NCBI GenBank assembly: GCA_003222975.1
Contig: QHXN01000047.1
Span: 1-41,040 of the forward strand
Reading direction: 5' to 3'
Origin: Acidobacteriota bacterium
Lineage (GTDB): Bacteria > Acidobacteriota > Blastocatellia > Pyrinomonadales > Pyrinomonadaceae
DNA length: 41,040 nt
The translations under genes were made by a program, and so were the position numbers. Numbering within the stretch: position 1 is the stretch's first letter; each line of letters starts with the position of its first letter. Shown piece after piece: positions 7,639-16,486 of this stretch. The notes under the pieces are model-generated. The model saw only the letters and a program-made list of their open reading frames with translations. It had not been told where the DNA came from and ran no database searches.

Positions 7639-8640
7639 TCAGCCTGACAATTCGCAGACGAGCATTTCGAGTTGGATTCGGGGCGTGGCCTGCGAGGTCT
7701 TGATGGCGAGGTCTGCGTCGGCGATGCGGCGGATGCGGCGTTCGAGTTCGCGTGCGTCGGCGCGGCGCGCGGTGGCAAGGAACTCTTTGCGCTTGCCCAG
7801 CGGCATGGGGACGATTCGGAAGACTTCTTCGTTCGGAGCGCCGCGCGACATCAGGTCTTTGGCGAGCGCGAGGCGGTGGTAGCTGCTGGCGAGCAGGCCG
7901 ATGAGCATCACAGGCTCCGCGCCGTCGTCGAGCAGCTTCGCGAGGGTCGCGAGCGCGCGCCGTCGGTCGCGCGCGATGAGGTGGTCGGTCAGTTCGAAGT
8001 TGGAAAGCTCGCGCGAGCGGCCCACGAGCGCGTCAACCATCTCCATCGAGATGTGGCCGCCGGGCAGCGCCGAGGTTGCCAGCTTCTCAAGCTCCGTCGC
8101 CAACTGCCGCAGGCTCGCGCCCGTCAACGCGACGATCTGCCGTAGAGTCCTCTCGTCGGCGCTCGCGCCGAGGTGCTTCAGGCGTTCCCTCGCCCAGCCG
8201 GCGAGTTCCGCGTCCGGGAGCGCGGCGAAATCAACCGCGGCGCAGACTTCCAGGAGCGTCTTGCTGAGCCTGCGCCGCTTGTCCAGTTCGTCGGCGACGA
8301 AGATGACGACCGAGGTCTCGGCTGGCCGCATGACGTAGCGCACGAGCGCCTCCTCGTCCGCCTCGCGCAGACGCGCGAAGTCCGAGACGCGCACGACGCG
8401 GCGCGCGGCCATCATCGGCAACTGTTCGGCGGCGGCAATCGCCTGCTGCACGTCCGCCGACGCCAGGCTGAAGGCCGACTCGTTGAACTCGCGCAGCGCC
8501 GCGCCCTTCAGCGCCGCTTCGGCGACGGCGCGCGCCGCCGCGTCGCGCAAGTAACCTTCGGGGCCGAAGAGCAGGTACAGCGGCTCGATCCGCCCGCCCT
8601 TCAGCCTGCGCCAAAGTTCTTCGCGTGTGATTGTGCCCAT
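7639..8640 (-). CDS. holA: DNA polymerase III subunit delta
   Basis: The protein is 333 residues, the family length. The N-terminal AAA+-like fold is recognisable by EPLYLLFGPEGYLRDAAARA (about 18-37), the central FVADELDKRRRLSKTLLE, and the C-terminal collar-like helices PVMLIGLLASSYHRLALAK and QATPRIQLEMLVCEL. Delta opens the beta clamp within the clamp loader. The gene lies downstream of lptE on the same strand, a common pairing. No Shine-Dalgarno precedes the ATG; inverted-repeat element B begins 9 bp upstream. Confidence 0.92.
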   Translation of the reverse strand: MGTITREELWRRLKGGRIEPLYLLFGPEGYLRDAAARAVAEAALKGAALREFNESAFSLASADVQQAIAAAEQLPMMAARRVVRVSDFARLREADEEALVRYVMRPAETSVVIFVADELDKRRRLSKTLLEVCAAVDFAALPDAELAGWARERLKHLGASADERTLRQIVALTGASLRQLATELEKLATSALPGGHISMEMVDALVGRSRELSNFELTDHLIARDRRRALATLAKLLDDGAEPVMLIGLLASSYHRLALAKDLMSRGAPNEEVFRIVPMPLGKRKEFLATARRADARELERRIRRIADADLAIKTSQATPRIQLEMLVCELSG

Positions 8641-8649
8641 TTGTTTAAT

Positions 8650-8758
8650 CAGGAGGCAGGAGCAGGAGGCAGACGGCAGGTAAAGCGATAAGGCAGCCGG
8701 TCATGTAAGAATTGTCTGCCCTTTAAATGTTCTGACTGCCTCCTGCACCTGCCTCCTG
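8650..8758. repeat. heptamer-arm inverted repeat, element B (lptE-holA gap)
   Basis: The arms are 8650-8672 and 8736-8758, 23 bp each with one mismatch, built from tandem aggaggc words (spacing 7, 6, 7) on the left and the complementary tgcctcc words on the right. The 63-nt interior holds a further ggcagacggcag. The element begins 13 nt after the lptE stop and ends 9 nt before the holA start, filling the whole gap. Confidence 0.8.
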
Positions 8759-8771
8759 CATCCTTGTCCCT

Positions 8772-9326
8772 TCACGGCTCGTCGTTGACGCCGAAGCCGT
8801 TGATGAGCGTGGAGACGAGGCTCTCGGCGAAGCTGCGTGCGAGTCGCTGGACGGCGGGGTCTTCCTCGTTGAAGAAGGTGCGCGGGTCGTCGGTGAACTC
8901 GAACTCGCCGCGGAAGACGTAGTCCTGATTGTCGTAGAGCACGCGGTTCGTGACCTGGTCGCGGACGGTGACGGCGGCGGTGATCGTCACCTCGAAGATG
9001 CGCGCGCGGCCACGGCTGTCGAGCAGCACGCCGTAGAAGGCGAAGTTCTTGATCGTGCCGTCAACGACGGCGTCTGCGCCCTTCGGGTCGCTGCGCACGC
9101 TGAGGCCCTTGCCGCGCCGGATGATCTCGTTCATCACGGCCTCGGTGAACCGCGACTCGACCTTGTAGCGCAGCGCCTGGTTCTGGAACGCCGGCACGGC
9201 GACCGTGCGGACGTGTTCGGGCAGCCCCGACTTCGTCACGGGCTTGTAGCAGCCGCGGAAGCCGGAAGCGAAAACGAACAGACCGAGGAGCACAAACGCG
9301 CGCATGATTTTGCGGCTCGAAATCAT
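8772..9326 (-). CDS. lptE: LPS assembly lipoprotein LptE-like
   Basis: The protein is 184 residues. A short signal (IMRAFVLLGLFVFASGFRGC) places the lipidated Cys near residue 26. The mature domain has the LptE/RlpB pattern: VRTVAVPAFQNQALRYKVE, ESRFTEAVMNEII, GADAVVDGTI, RARIFEVTITAAVTVRDQ, and a C-terminal helix with FAESLVSTLI. LptE plugs the LptD barrel in the outer membrane, so the organism should be diderm with LPS. The start at 9326 has GGGTGA about 9 bases upstream; the internal ATG at 9305 has none. It is followed by holA. Confidence 0.85.
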   Translation of the reverse strand: MISSRKIMRAFVLLGLFVFASGFRGCYKPVTKSGLPEHVRTVAVPAFQNQALRYKVESRFTEAVMNEIIRRGKGLSVRSDPKGADAVVDGTIKNFAFYGVLLDSRGRARIFEVTITAAVTVRDQVTNRVLYDNQDYVFRGEFEFTDDPRTFFNEEDPAVQRLARSFAESLVSTLINGFGVNDEP

Positions 9327-9405
9327 TTCCGATATTCACCCTTTAGACTTTCGACGGTGGGACGGGGCACGATGCGACCGCCCCGCACGCCGCGTCGAAC
9401 GCATT

Positions 9406-9648
9406 TCACTTGAGCGATTGAATCAACAACATGAGGCCGACACCCACGTAAAGCAAACCCAGCACGCACGCGAGACCGCTGAAAATTATTTCGTCCGCCG
9501 CCTCTCCCTCTTTCAATCCGAATACCACGAGCGGGAATCGCCTGAGCCACCCGCCGACTTTTCTGTTGAAGACGAAACAGAGGACGCCGAGGAGGATGGT
9601 GAAGACTCCGCCGATCATTCCCGGCAAGGCATTGCTCATCGTTTGCAC
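9406..9648 (-). CDS. small membrane protein, 80 aa, two transmembrane segments
   Basis: A GTG start at 9646-9648 has AGGAG 8 bases upstream. Two hydrophobic helices (about 10-27, GMIGGVFTILLGVLCFVF, and about 56-77, FSGLACVLGLLYVGVGLMLL) flank a charged loop (NRKVGGWLRRFP, then LKEGEAADE). No family is recognised. It sits between folP and lptE on the same strand, 18 bp after folP. Confidence 0.7.
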   Translation of the reverse strand: MQTMSNALPGMIGGVFTILLGVLCFVFNRKVGGWLRRFPLVVFGLKEGEAADEIIFSGLACVLGLLYVGVGLMLLIQSLK

Positions 9649-9666
9649 GCGCTTCGCTCCTTTCGA

Positions 9667-10533
9667 CTAAGCCACGGTATTGTGCACTTTTTTTATAGCG
9701 TCTGCCACGCGCACCGTCTCGACCGCGGCGCGAACGTCGTGGACGCGGACGATTGAAGCGCCGCCGAGCACCGCCGCCGCGACCGAGGCCATCGTGCCGT
9801 GGACGCGCTGGTTGGCGGGCGCGCCGCCGAGCAGGTGGCCGATGAAGGACTTGCGAGAGGTTCCGACGAGCAGGGGGAGATCGGGGAACGCGCGCGCCAG
9901 CTCGTCCAGCTTCGCGACCAGCTCGACGTTCTGCTCCTGGCTCTTGCCGAAGCCGACGCCGGGGTCTATGGCGATTGCCTCGCGGGCGACGCCCCGCCGC
10001 AACGCCTCGGCGACGCTGCGGCCCAGGGATTCGACGACTTCGGCGATGATGTCCGCGACGGGCGGGAGCGTGTGCAACGTCTCACGACTGCCGCGCGAGT
10101 GCATGAGGACTAACCCGGCCCCGGCCCGCGCCACCTCGTCGGCGAGCGCGGGGTCGAAGCGCAGGCCGGAGATGTCGTTGACGATCTCCGCCCCGGCGGC
10201 GAGCGCCGCGCGCGCCACACGCGCCTTCGTGGTGTCAACCGAGACGGGCACGGCGACGCGACCGGCCAGGGCTTCGACGACGGGCATGACGCGCCGAATC
10301 TCCTCCGCCGCGCCGACGTGCGCGCTGCCGGGCCGCGTTGATTCGCCGCCGATGTCCAGGATGTCCGCGCCGTCGGCCACCATCCGCCCGGCGTGCTCGA
10401 AGGCGCGCGCCGGAGTGAAAAACTCCCCGCCGTCGCTAAAGCTGTCCGGCGTTACGTTCAGGACGCCCATGACGAGCGTGCGCTCGCCGAGTGGGAGGGA
10501 GTGGCGCGGAAGTTTCCAGAAGCGTTTCTTCAT
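9667..10533 (-). CDS. folP: dihydropteroate synthase
   Basis: The protein is 288 residues and a TIM barrel. All signature segments are visible: VMGVLNVTPDSFSDGGEF (about 21-38), DILDIGGESTRPGS (about 57-70), VSVDTTKA, EIVNDISGL, DPGVGFGK and LLVGTSRKSFIG (about 221-232). It condenses p-aminobenzoate with dihydropterin pyrophosphate in folate synthesis and is the sulfonamide target. It is downstream of the DDAH-like gene and 18 bp ahead of the small membrane protein. Confidence 0.96.
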   Translation of the reverse strand: MKKRFWKLPRHSLPLGERTLVMGVLNVTPDSFSDGGEFFTPARAFEHAGRMVADGADILDIGGESTRPGSAHVGAAEEIRRVMPVVEALAGRVAVPVSVDTTKARVARAALAAGAEIVNDISGLRFDPALADEVARAGAGLVLMHSRGSRETLHTLPPVADIIAEVVESLGRSVAEALRRGVAREAIAIDPGVGFGKSQEQNVELVAKLDELARAFPDLPLLVGTSRKSFIGHLLGGAPANQRVHGTMASVAAAVLGGASIVRVHDVRAAVETVRVADAIKKVHNTVA

Positions 10534-10561
10534 CTCTGACGACGGCGGCGCGCGACCGCGC

Positions 10562-11329
10562 TCAAGGCTGGCGGAAGATCAGGCTCATGCAGGTCAGCCC
10601 GCCCTCGGCCTTCGCGAACTCGGAGCAGTCAACGGCGCGCACCTCGTAGCCGCGCGCCGCGAGCCTGCGGGCCGTGCGCGGGAAGGCCGTGCCGACGCAT
10701 AGCGTGTGCCCCACGCGCAGGACGTTCGCGGCCCAAGGCTCGTCGGCGTCCACGGCGACGACCCGGAGGCCGCGGAAGATGCCCGTGTCAACCCAGTCCG
10801 GGTTGACGAGTATCGTCTCGTCGTCGAGCGCCGAGCAGCCGCTCTTCAAGTGCAGGCAGCCCCGCAACTCGACGGGCACGACCTCGTAGCCATGCGGCGC
10901 ACTCAGCTCGCCGAGCGCCGCCGCGCCCGCGGCGTTCGTCCGCGGCGACAGGCCGACGTAGAGCTTGCGTCCGGCGCGCATCACGTCGCCGCCTTCGAGC
11001 GTCGCGGGCGGCTCGACCCTGGCGACGGGGCGCAGGCGCGCGACCTCCGGCTCGACGGCCCGCACCTCCGCGCGCCTCGACTCGACGCCGGGCCGCGTGA
11101 GGACGGCCAATTCGTCCAGCACGACCGCTGCGTCCTCAACGAAGACGCTGTCCGGCAGCTCGTCAATCCGCGGCATCATGACGACTTCAGCGCCGCACTC
11201 CCTGAGTGCCTCGCGATAGCCGCGGTGCTGCTCGGCGGCGACCCTCCCGTCAATCGGCTCCCGCTCGCGGTACGTCAGCTCGCACGCGTCGAGCGAGCGC
11301 GCTGGTTCTCTCGTCAGGGCGACGATCAT
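10562..11329 (-). CDS. dimethylarginine dimethylaminohydrolase-like amidinotransferase-fold enzyme
   Basis: The protein is 255 residues, with the guanidine-modifying alpha/beta propeller pattern. The acidic substrate site is FVEDAAVV (about 67-74), followed by LEGGDVMRAGRKLYVGLSPRTN (begins near 112), the catalytic His in GCLHLKSGCSAL (about 156-167) and the catalytic Cys in GGLTCMSLIF near the C-terminus. Family members hydrolyse methylarginines to citrulline and dimethylamine; some bacterial relatives act on arginine or other guanidines, so the substrate is not certain. The start at 11327-11329 reads MIVALTREPARS. It lies upstream of folP with a 28-bp gap. Confidence 0.88.
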   Translation of the reverse strand: MIVALTREPARSLDACELTYREREPIDGRVAAEQHRGYREALRECGAEVVMMPRIDELPDSVFVEDAAVVLDELAVLTRPGVESRRAEVRAVEPEVARLRPVARVEPPATLEGGDVMRAGRKLYVGLSPRTNAAGAAALGELSAPHGYEVVPVELRGCLHLKSGCSALDDETILVNPDWVDTGIFRGLRVVAVDADEPWAANVLRVGHTLCVGTAFPRTARRLAARGYEVRAVDCSEFAKAEGGLTCMSLIFRQP

Positions 11330-11431
11330 ATAAGCTTCTTAGCAGAAAAATAGGAAAGGCGAAAGCGGAGCCGCATCTTCGACCGACAGCTTCAGTGCAG
11401 GCGTGACGCATAGAGGCTTGGAATAAGCACA

Positions 11432-11671
11432 TTGGCGAAGAACAGCCGTAACGCGGCGCGTGCTTATGTGCCGACCTCTTCCCTCGCCAAGGCGGTCGAG
11501 TTTGACGACGAGATGATGCGCGTGTCGCTCACCGACGGGCGCATCATCAGCGTGCCGCTCATCTGGTTTCCTTTGTTAATTGCTGCGACGCCGGAGCAAC
11601 GTGCGCGCTGTGAGATCGGCGGCGGCGGCACGAGCTTACACTAGCCTGAGATAGATGAGGATTTATCCGTC
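11432..11671 (+). pseudogene. DUF2442 protein, broken by a TGG-to-TAG stop
   Basis: A TTG start opens a 70-residue frame with the DUF2442 core: AVEFDDEMMRVSLTDGRIIS, VPLIWFPLLIAATPEQR, then EIGGGGTSLH. The family normally continues with W-P-x-[LI]-D-E-D-[IL]-S-V. Here the Trp codon position is TAG (11642-11644), and the next codons still read PEIDEDLSV to 11671. The gene therefore lost its end by one base change. DUF2442 proteins are small and often paired with DUF4160 in toxin/antitoxin-like modules; no DUF4160 gene is seen upstream. It meets the truncated caspase-like gene tail to tail. Confidence 0.75.
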
Positions 11672-12303
11672 CCGGGTTCGTCGCCGCCCGAGGCCATCAG
11701 CGTCCGCGAGTGCCCCGCCGCCATCTTCCGCAAGAACTGCTCGCGCTCGTCGGGGCGTGGCAATGACAGATTCAGGCCGCGCGTGAGCGTGCCCGAATAG
11801 CAACTGTCCGAGATGACGATGACGTGCTTGGCCGGGATGACGCGGATGCCCGTCGTGATCTCGTCGGCGATGATCCAGTTCGACACGTCGTCGAGCGTGG
11901 CGTCCACCGGCAGCCAGTAAGCCTTATCGGCGTCACGGTCGTTGTAGCCGTGCCCGGCGTAGTAGATGACGAGGTTCGCGTTGGCATCCAACTCGCGCCG
12001 GTAGGCCGAGAGTGCCGCGACGATCTGAGAGCGCGTGGCGTTGACGAGCAAGCGTGTCTGGAAGCCGTAAGACTCGCGCAGCACGCGTTCGACCTCGCGC
12101 GCATCTGAGGCGGCGGTCTTGAGCTTCGGCAGAGAGATGTAGTCGTTGTTGCCGATCACGAGCGCGTAGTAGCGGCCCGCGCCCGCGGGCGGCGTTTGAG
12201 CAACGCCCACCCCGCGTTGCTGCGTGCGCGCTGGCCGGGGCAAGAGAACGGACGCGAGAAGCGCGATGGCGACGAGCAGCGGGAGGATCGGTTTAATTCT
12301 CAC
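11641..12303 (-). CDS. secreted caspase-like (peptidase C14) protein, C-terminally truncated
   Basis: The protein is 220 residues. An N-terminal signal of about 27 residues (KPILPLLVAIALLASVLL) is followed by the p20 caspase fold: RYYALVIGNNDYISLPKLKT (about 44-63), the His of YYAGHGY (near 119), and the Cys of VISDSCYSG (near 170). Both catalytic residues are present. The frame follows the family to HSRTLMASGGDEP and then switches to GTDKSSSISG, which is simply the antisense of the DUF2442 tail. The remaining strand and helix of the fold are lost. Activity is doubtful but not excluded. Its TAG stop and that of the DUF2442 gene share the palindrome CTAG (11641-11644). Confidence 0.82.
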   Translation of the reverse strand: MRIKPILPLLVAIALLASVLLPRPARTQQRGVGVAQTPPAGAGRYYALVIGNNDYISLPKLKTAASDAREVERVLRESYGFQTRLLVNATRSQIVAALSAYRRELDANANLVIYYAGHGYNDRDADKAYWLPVDATLDDVSNWIIADEITTGIRVIPAKHVIVISDSCYSGTLTRGLNLSLPRPDEREQFLRKMAAGHSRTLMASGGDEPGTDKSSSISG

Positions 12304-12504
12304 GGCTGAATATCAGAAAGGAAAACGTGCCGGAGACCAGGCAGCGAGTGGCGAGACTACCCGCGAGTCCTGTGTGGTGGTACGAAGTCGAAAGCTCTCG
12401 AAACAGCGGTCTGCGGCGCGCCAAAAGTAAATGCCATGCGCCGCGCCTGTCAACATCCGCAGGGCAAGTTGCGCGCCGAGATTTTACTCCGCCCGCGAAA
12501 ACGA

Positions 12505-12533
12505 AAGGGGAAGAGGTTGATCCCCTTCCCCTT
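12505..12533 (-). terminator. probable terminator of ftsH
   Basis: Arms 12505-12516 and 12522-12533 form a stem of 12 bp with one mismatch and a 5-nt loop, 25 bp past the ftsH stop. On the minus strand it is followed by an interrupted T tract (TTCGTTTTCG). The rest of the 255 bp between ftsH and the caspase-like gene shows nothing else I can name. Confidence 0.6.
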
Positions 12534-12558
12534 CAACCGTTCCCCTTGGCCGTCGCGC

Positions 12559-14502
12559 TCAGGCCGTCGCCGGGTTGCTGCCCGTGATGGGCGGCAGTAT
12601 CGGCTTCAAGGGGTTCGCCGCCGGCTCCTTGAGCTGCGGGCGACCGCCCTCGTCCTTGCTCTGCGTCGGCTCGTCGTCAATGGAGAGGCCGGCGATGATG
12701 CGGCGAATCTGCACGGCGTCCAGAGTTTCGCGGTCGAGCAAGGTCTCGGCGAGGCGCACCATCACGTCGCGGTTCTCCTCGATGATGCCGCGCGCGCGCT
12801 CGTACTGCTCGCTGACGATGTACTTGACCTGCTGGTCAATCTTGATGGCCGTGTCCTCGGAGAAGTCGCGGTGCTGCGCGATCTCTCGCCCGAGGAAAAT
12901 CTGCTCCTCCTTCTTGCCGAAGGTGAGCGGGCCGAGGTCGCTCATGCCGTACTCGCAGACCATCGCGCGTGCCAGCTCGGTCGCGCGCTCGATGTCGTTG
13001 GACGCGCCCGTCGTGATGCTGCCGAGGAAGGTCTCTTCGGCGAGACGCCCGCCCATCAGAATCGCGATCTGGCCGAGCAGGTATTCCTTCGTGTAGTTGT
13101 GGCGGTCGCCTTCGGGCAACTGCTGCGTGACGCCGAGCGCCATGCCGCGCGGGATGATCGTCACCTTGTGCACGGGGTCTGCGTTCGGGACTTTGAGGCC
13201 GACGAGCGTGTGGCCGGCCTCGTGGTAGGCCGTCGTGCGCTTCTCCTCGTTGGTGATGACCATGCTCTTGCGCTCCGCGCCCATCAAGACCTTGTCCTTC
13301 GCCAGCTCGAAGTCCGGCATCGAGACGAGCTTCTTGTTGTAGCGCGCCGCGTTCAGCGCGGCCTCGTTGACGAGGTTGGCGAGGTCTGCGCCGGTAAAAC
13401 CGGGCGTCCCGCGCGCGATGACCTGGATGTCCACGTCCTCACCGAGCGGAATCTTGCGCGTGTGAACTTTCAGAATCCCTTCGCGCCCGCGCACGTCTGG
13501 ACGCGGCACGACGACGCGGCGGTCGAATCTTCCGGGTCGCAGCAGCGCCGGGTCGAGCACGTCGGGCCGGTTCGTCGAGGCCATGATGATGACGCCGTCG
13601 TTCGACTCGAAGCCGTCCATCTCGACGAGCAGTTGATTCAAAGTCTGCTCGCGCTCGTCGTGGCCGCCGCCTAAGCCTGCGCCGCGGTGTCGACCCACGG
13701 CGTCAATCTCGTCAATGAAGATAATGCACGGCGCGTTCTTCTTGCCCTGCTCGAAGAGGTCGCGGACGCGCGACGCGCCGACGCCGACGAACATCTCGAC
13801 GAAATCCGACCCGGAGATGGAAAAGAACGGCACGTTGGCCTCGCCCGCGACGGCGCGCGCCAGCAAGGTCTTCCCCGTGCCCGGAGGGCCGACCAGAAGA
13901 ACGCCCTTCGGAATGCGCCCGCCGAGCTTCTGGAACTTCTGCGGCTCCTTCAAAAACTCGATGATCTCCTGAAGCTCCTCCTTCGCCTCGTCAACGCCGG
14001 CCACGTCCTTGAAGGTGACGCGCTTCTGCTGGTTGTTCAGAAGCTTGGCGCGCGACTTGCCGAACGAGAGCGCCTTGTTGCCGCCCGACTGCATCTGCCG
14101 GAGCATGAAAATCCAGAAGCCCACGAGCAAAAGCACAGGCCCCCACCACATCAGGATTGACCAGAAGGCCCCGCTCGTGGCCGGCTCGATTTGCGCCTTC
14201 GCGACGCGCGGGTTGCCGTGCTCGTCGGTCTTGGTGGCCTCGGTCATCAGGCTGTTTTTGATCGCGTCGCCCTCGATGGGGGTGTGGTACTCCTGCTTCT
14301 CCTTGTTGTTGTCAACCGAGACGACCTCCGACGCCTTGATCGTGAGTTCGGCAATCTTGCCGTCCTGCACCATCTTGACGAGCTGGCCGTAGGGCAGGGG
14401 CTTCACGCCGCGATCCTGCTTGTTGACGACGAACTGGTAGAGCATCACCGCGCCGACCAGGATGAGCACCCAGAAAATCAGTTGTCTAGCCGTGGAACTC
14501 AA
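12559..14502 (-). CDS. ftsH: ATP-dependent zinc metalloprotease FtsH
   Basis: The protein is 647 residues. Membrane helices lie at about 8-26 and 113-134, enclosing the periplasmic domain. The AAA+ module has Walker [10 protein letters not shown] (204-212), Walker [14 protein letters not shown] (about 259-271), the pore loop FVEMFVG, and second-region motifs [18 protein letters not shown]. The zinc motif HEAGH is at 427-431, with the third ligand region [11 protein letters not shown]. FtsH degrades short-lived and misassembled membrane and cytosolic proteins. The C-terminus is a Pro-rich tail ([14 protein letters not shown]). It has its own promoter at 14708-14736 and lies downstream of tilS, a frequent pairing. 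Confidence 0.97.
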   Translation of the reverse strand: MSSTARQLIFWVLILVGAVMLYQFVVNKQDRGVKPLPYGQLVKMVQDGKIAELTIKASEVVSVDNNKEKQEYHTPIEGDAIKNSLMTEATKTDEHGNPRVAKAQIEPATSGAFWSILMWWGPVLLLVGFWIFMLRQMQSGGNKALSFGKSRAKLLNNQQKRVTFKDVAGVDEAKEELQEIIEFLKEPQKFQKLGGRIPKGVLLVGPPGTGKTLLARAVAGEANVPFFSISGSDFVEMFVGVGASRVRDLFEQGKKNAPCIIFIDEIDAVGRHRGAGLGGGHDEREQTLNQLLVEMDGFESNDGVIIMASTNRPDVLDPALLRPGRFDRRVVVPRPDVRGREGILKVHTRKIPLGEDVDIQVIARGTPGFTGADLANLVNEAALNAARYNKKLVSMPDFELAKDKVLMGAERKSMVITNEEKRTTAYHEAGHTLVGLKVPNADPVHKVTIIPRGMALGVTQQLPEGDRHNYTKEYLLGQIAILMGGRLAEETFLGSITTGASNDIERATELARAMVCEYGMSDLGPLTFGKKEEQIFLGREIAQHRDFSEDTAIKIDQQVKYIVSEQYERARGIIEENRDVMVRLAETLLDRETLDAVQIRRIIAGLSIDDEPTQSKDEGGRPQLKEPAANPLKPILPPITGSNPATA

Positions 14503-14707
14503 AATCTTCTACGCCTCCGACGCCGATGATAACCCAACCCGGCGTCTTTTGTCGCTCCCCCCGAAACACCTCTCGCTTCGCCCCCGCCACCGCTCCCGCC
14601 GGAGAGCGCTTCACAAACCATACGGCAGCAAGGCTTCGTTTGGATGCCTGCCAGCCGCCGCCCGTTGTGCACCCGGAACCGCGCGCGGGGCTTGCAGCGC
14701 CGCTTCG

Positions 14708-14736
14708 ATTGTAGGTTTCGGGCCGGCCTTTTTCAA
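14708..14736 (-). promoter_or_regulatory. sigma-70 promoter for ftsH
   Basis: On the minus strand TTGAAA (14731-14736), a 17-bp spacer and TACAAT (14708-14713) match 10 of 12 consensus positions. It lies in the 250-bp gap between tilS and ftsH, about 205 bp before the ftsH start, and no other gene in the gap could use it. Confidence 0.7.
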
Positions 14737-14752
14737 CCATTTTCCCTACACA

Positions 14753-15856
14753 TCACTTTTTGCGGAGGAAGTGGAGAAGGCCGCGCCGACGCACGACGCG
14801 GCAGCCGCCCGGCAGCTCCGCGACGCGACCGCCGCGCGCGCCCTCAAGCAGCCGCTCGACGCCAAGCAGGTGCGCGAGCGTCAGACGCCGCAGGCCGCCG
14901 CGCCCGCGCCCGACCCACTGCCGCAGCGCTCGACGCCTGAGCGCCAGCGGCGCAGCGTTGAGCGCTTGGACGCGCAGCGGCCAGGCCCCGCGGGGTTCCT
15001 CAACCGCCGTCGAATCTTCGTCGCCCGCGGCACGCCCTTCTTCACGCGCCTCTTCGAGCAGTCCCGACGCGAGGCGTTCGAGCGCCGACGCGTCTTCGCG
15101 CAGGAGTTCGGCTGCGCGTGCGAGCGCTTCGACGGCGCGCGGGTTGAAAGATTCGAGCAGCGGCAGGAGGCGTTGGCGCACGCGCACACGCGCGAAGCGC
15201 TCGTCCTGGTTCATCTCGTCGGAGCGGAACTCGACGCCGCGCCCGCGGCAGTACCCTTCCGTGTCCGCGCGCCGCGCCCAACCGAGAAGCGGTCGGCGCA
15301 AGACGACCTCCCCGCCCTCTTCGAGCGCGCGCTCGGCGCTCATCCCGCACAGCCCCTCGGCACCGCTCCCGCGCAGCAGACGGAGCAGGATCGTCTCCGC
15401 CTGATCGTCGAGCGTGTGCGCCGCAAGCACCGCTCCCGCGCCGCGTTCGCGCGCGACCGCGGCCAGGAACTCGTAGCGTGCGCGGCGCGCGGCCTGCTCA
15501 AGGTTGTCGCGGCCCGCCCGCGCGCGCTCGCCGACCGCGGCGCTGCCGACGACTATCTCGAAGCCTTGCGCGCGCGCCAGCGCCTCGACCCACCGCGCGT
15601 CCTCGCCGCCCCGACGCCCGCGCAGCCCGTGATCCAGGTGCGCCGCAGTCACTTTCAAACCGAGCCGTCCGGCCTCCAGGAGTTCGCCGAGCGCCAACAG
15701 GAGCGCGGTCGAGTCCGCGCCGCCCGACACGGCGACGAGCACGCGCCCGCCGTCGAGCGGCCAATCGCGGCGCTCCCATTCGGCCAGCAGGCGTCGCGTG
15801 AAGGCCCTCAGCCGCACGCGTCCCCTCCCCTTCTTCTTTGTCCGCGCCTCGGTCAT
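14753..15856 (-). CDS. tilS: tRNA(Ile)-lysidine synthase
   Basis: The protein is 367 residues. The PP-loop VLVAVSGGADSTALLLAL (about 39-56), VTAAHLDHGLRG (about 70-81), DNLEQAARRARYEFL and AHTLDDQAETILLRLLRGSG (about 145-164) are diagnostic. TilS converts C34 of the CAU anticodon of tRNA-Ile to lysidine. The C-terminal region is Arg-rich and the protein is shorter than E. coli TilS, lacking the last C-terminal subdomain, as in many non-proteobacterial forms. Base composition is very GC-rich. It is upstream of ftsH. Confidence 0.94.
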   Translation of the reverse strand: MTEARTKKKGRGRVRLRAFTRRLLAEWERRDWPLDGGRVLVAVSGGADSTALLLALGELLEAGRLGLKVTAAHLDHGLRGRRGGEDARWVEALARAQGFEIVVGSAAVGERARAGRDNLEQAARRARYEFLAAVARERGAGAVLAAHTLDDQAETILLRLLRGSGAEGLCGMSAERALEEGGEVVLRRPLLGWARRADTEGYCRGRGVEFRSDEMNQDERFARVRVRQRLLPLLESFNPRAVEALARAAELLREDASALERLASGLLEEAREEGRAAGDEDSTAVEEPRGAWPLRVQALNAAPLALRRRALRQWVGRGRGGLRRLTLAHLLGVERLLEGARGGRVAELPGGCRVVRRRGLLHFLRKK

Positions 15857-16486
15857 CGCCCTTTATAAACCCGATTACAGTCCACACGAGAGTTGGTTTT
15901 CAACATATTCTGACGCCGCTACGCAGTCGTACTTACCGTGGCGTCCGGCGGGTTCAAATCGCGACCGTGTGTCTCGCTTCGAGCGGAAATATACACCTTG
16001 ACACGGGCGGATTTGGTGTTAGCATTGCGGCTCATAAAAAAAATCGCCACTGGCCGCGACCGAAGGCTCCGCGGTTTTCACACGTGGTTTTCACAAAAGA
16101 TGAACCAAGAAAATTCCTTTGCCATATCAACAGATTTTGGTGACTAGACTTAATTTGCGAGCGACTGCCATCAAGCTGCCAACGCCGGTATCTCACTGAA
16201 AGCAATTCCGTCTCTTGATATGCCGTCCGCGAGCCAGGACTTATCTCCATAAAGAAGCGGCCCTCGATTTATGTGTCAACCGCGGGCAGGCCCCGGCGCC
16301 GCGCTCTGCGCTCCGACGCTCAGCCCTTTGCATCTCCGAGATCAAACGGTGTGGCCCGTTCGGTAAGGCCGCAAACGGCTCGTCGTCATCCCGTCCCGTT
16401 TATACGACCGGCGAGCCGGGAGCATGAAATTCTGAAGTGAAACACGCTTGTCCCAATCCGGTGTAACCAGCAACCAGGAGGAAGCC
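15857..16486. other. 630-bp gene-free region and leader of the SBBP protein gene
   Basis: No credible gene is seen. The middle (16030-16200) has visibly lower GC, with an A8 run and two copies of GGTTTTCACA (16073-16082 and 16086-16095). Toward the giant gene, 16340-16425 is rich in short complementary GC tracts (GCCG-CAAA-CGGC, CCGG-CGAG-CCGG, and a longer GTCGT/ACGAC pairing), so a folded 5' leader is possible. The strong AGGAGG of the downstream gene is at 16475-16480. A T-loop-like GGTTCAAATC at 15951-15960 does not belong to a tRNA. Confidence 0.4.

Noticed and set aside
12436..13674. 412-codon plus-strand frame across ftsH
   Set aside because: It is antisense to the AAA+ and protease domains of FtsH and has no recognisable protein features.
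14486..14740. 84-codon minus-strand frame between tilS and ftsH
   Set aside because: It contains the ftsH promoter, runs into the ftsH start and has no ribosome site or protein-like composition.
15890..15985. Possible tRNA, because of a T-loop-like GGTTCAAATC at 15951-15960
   Set aside because: The five bases on either side do not form a T stem, and no acceptor or anticodon stem can be drawn upstream.
16032..16250. 72-codon minus-strand frame in the gap before the SBBP gene
   Set aside because: No ribosome site and no recognisable pattern; it lies in low-GC non-coding sequence.
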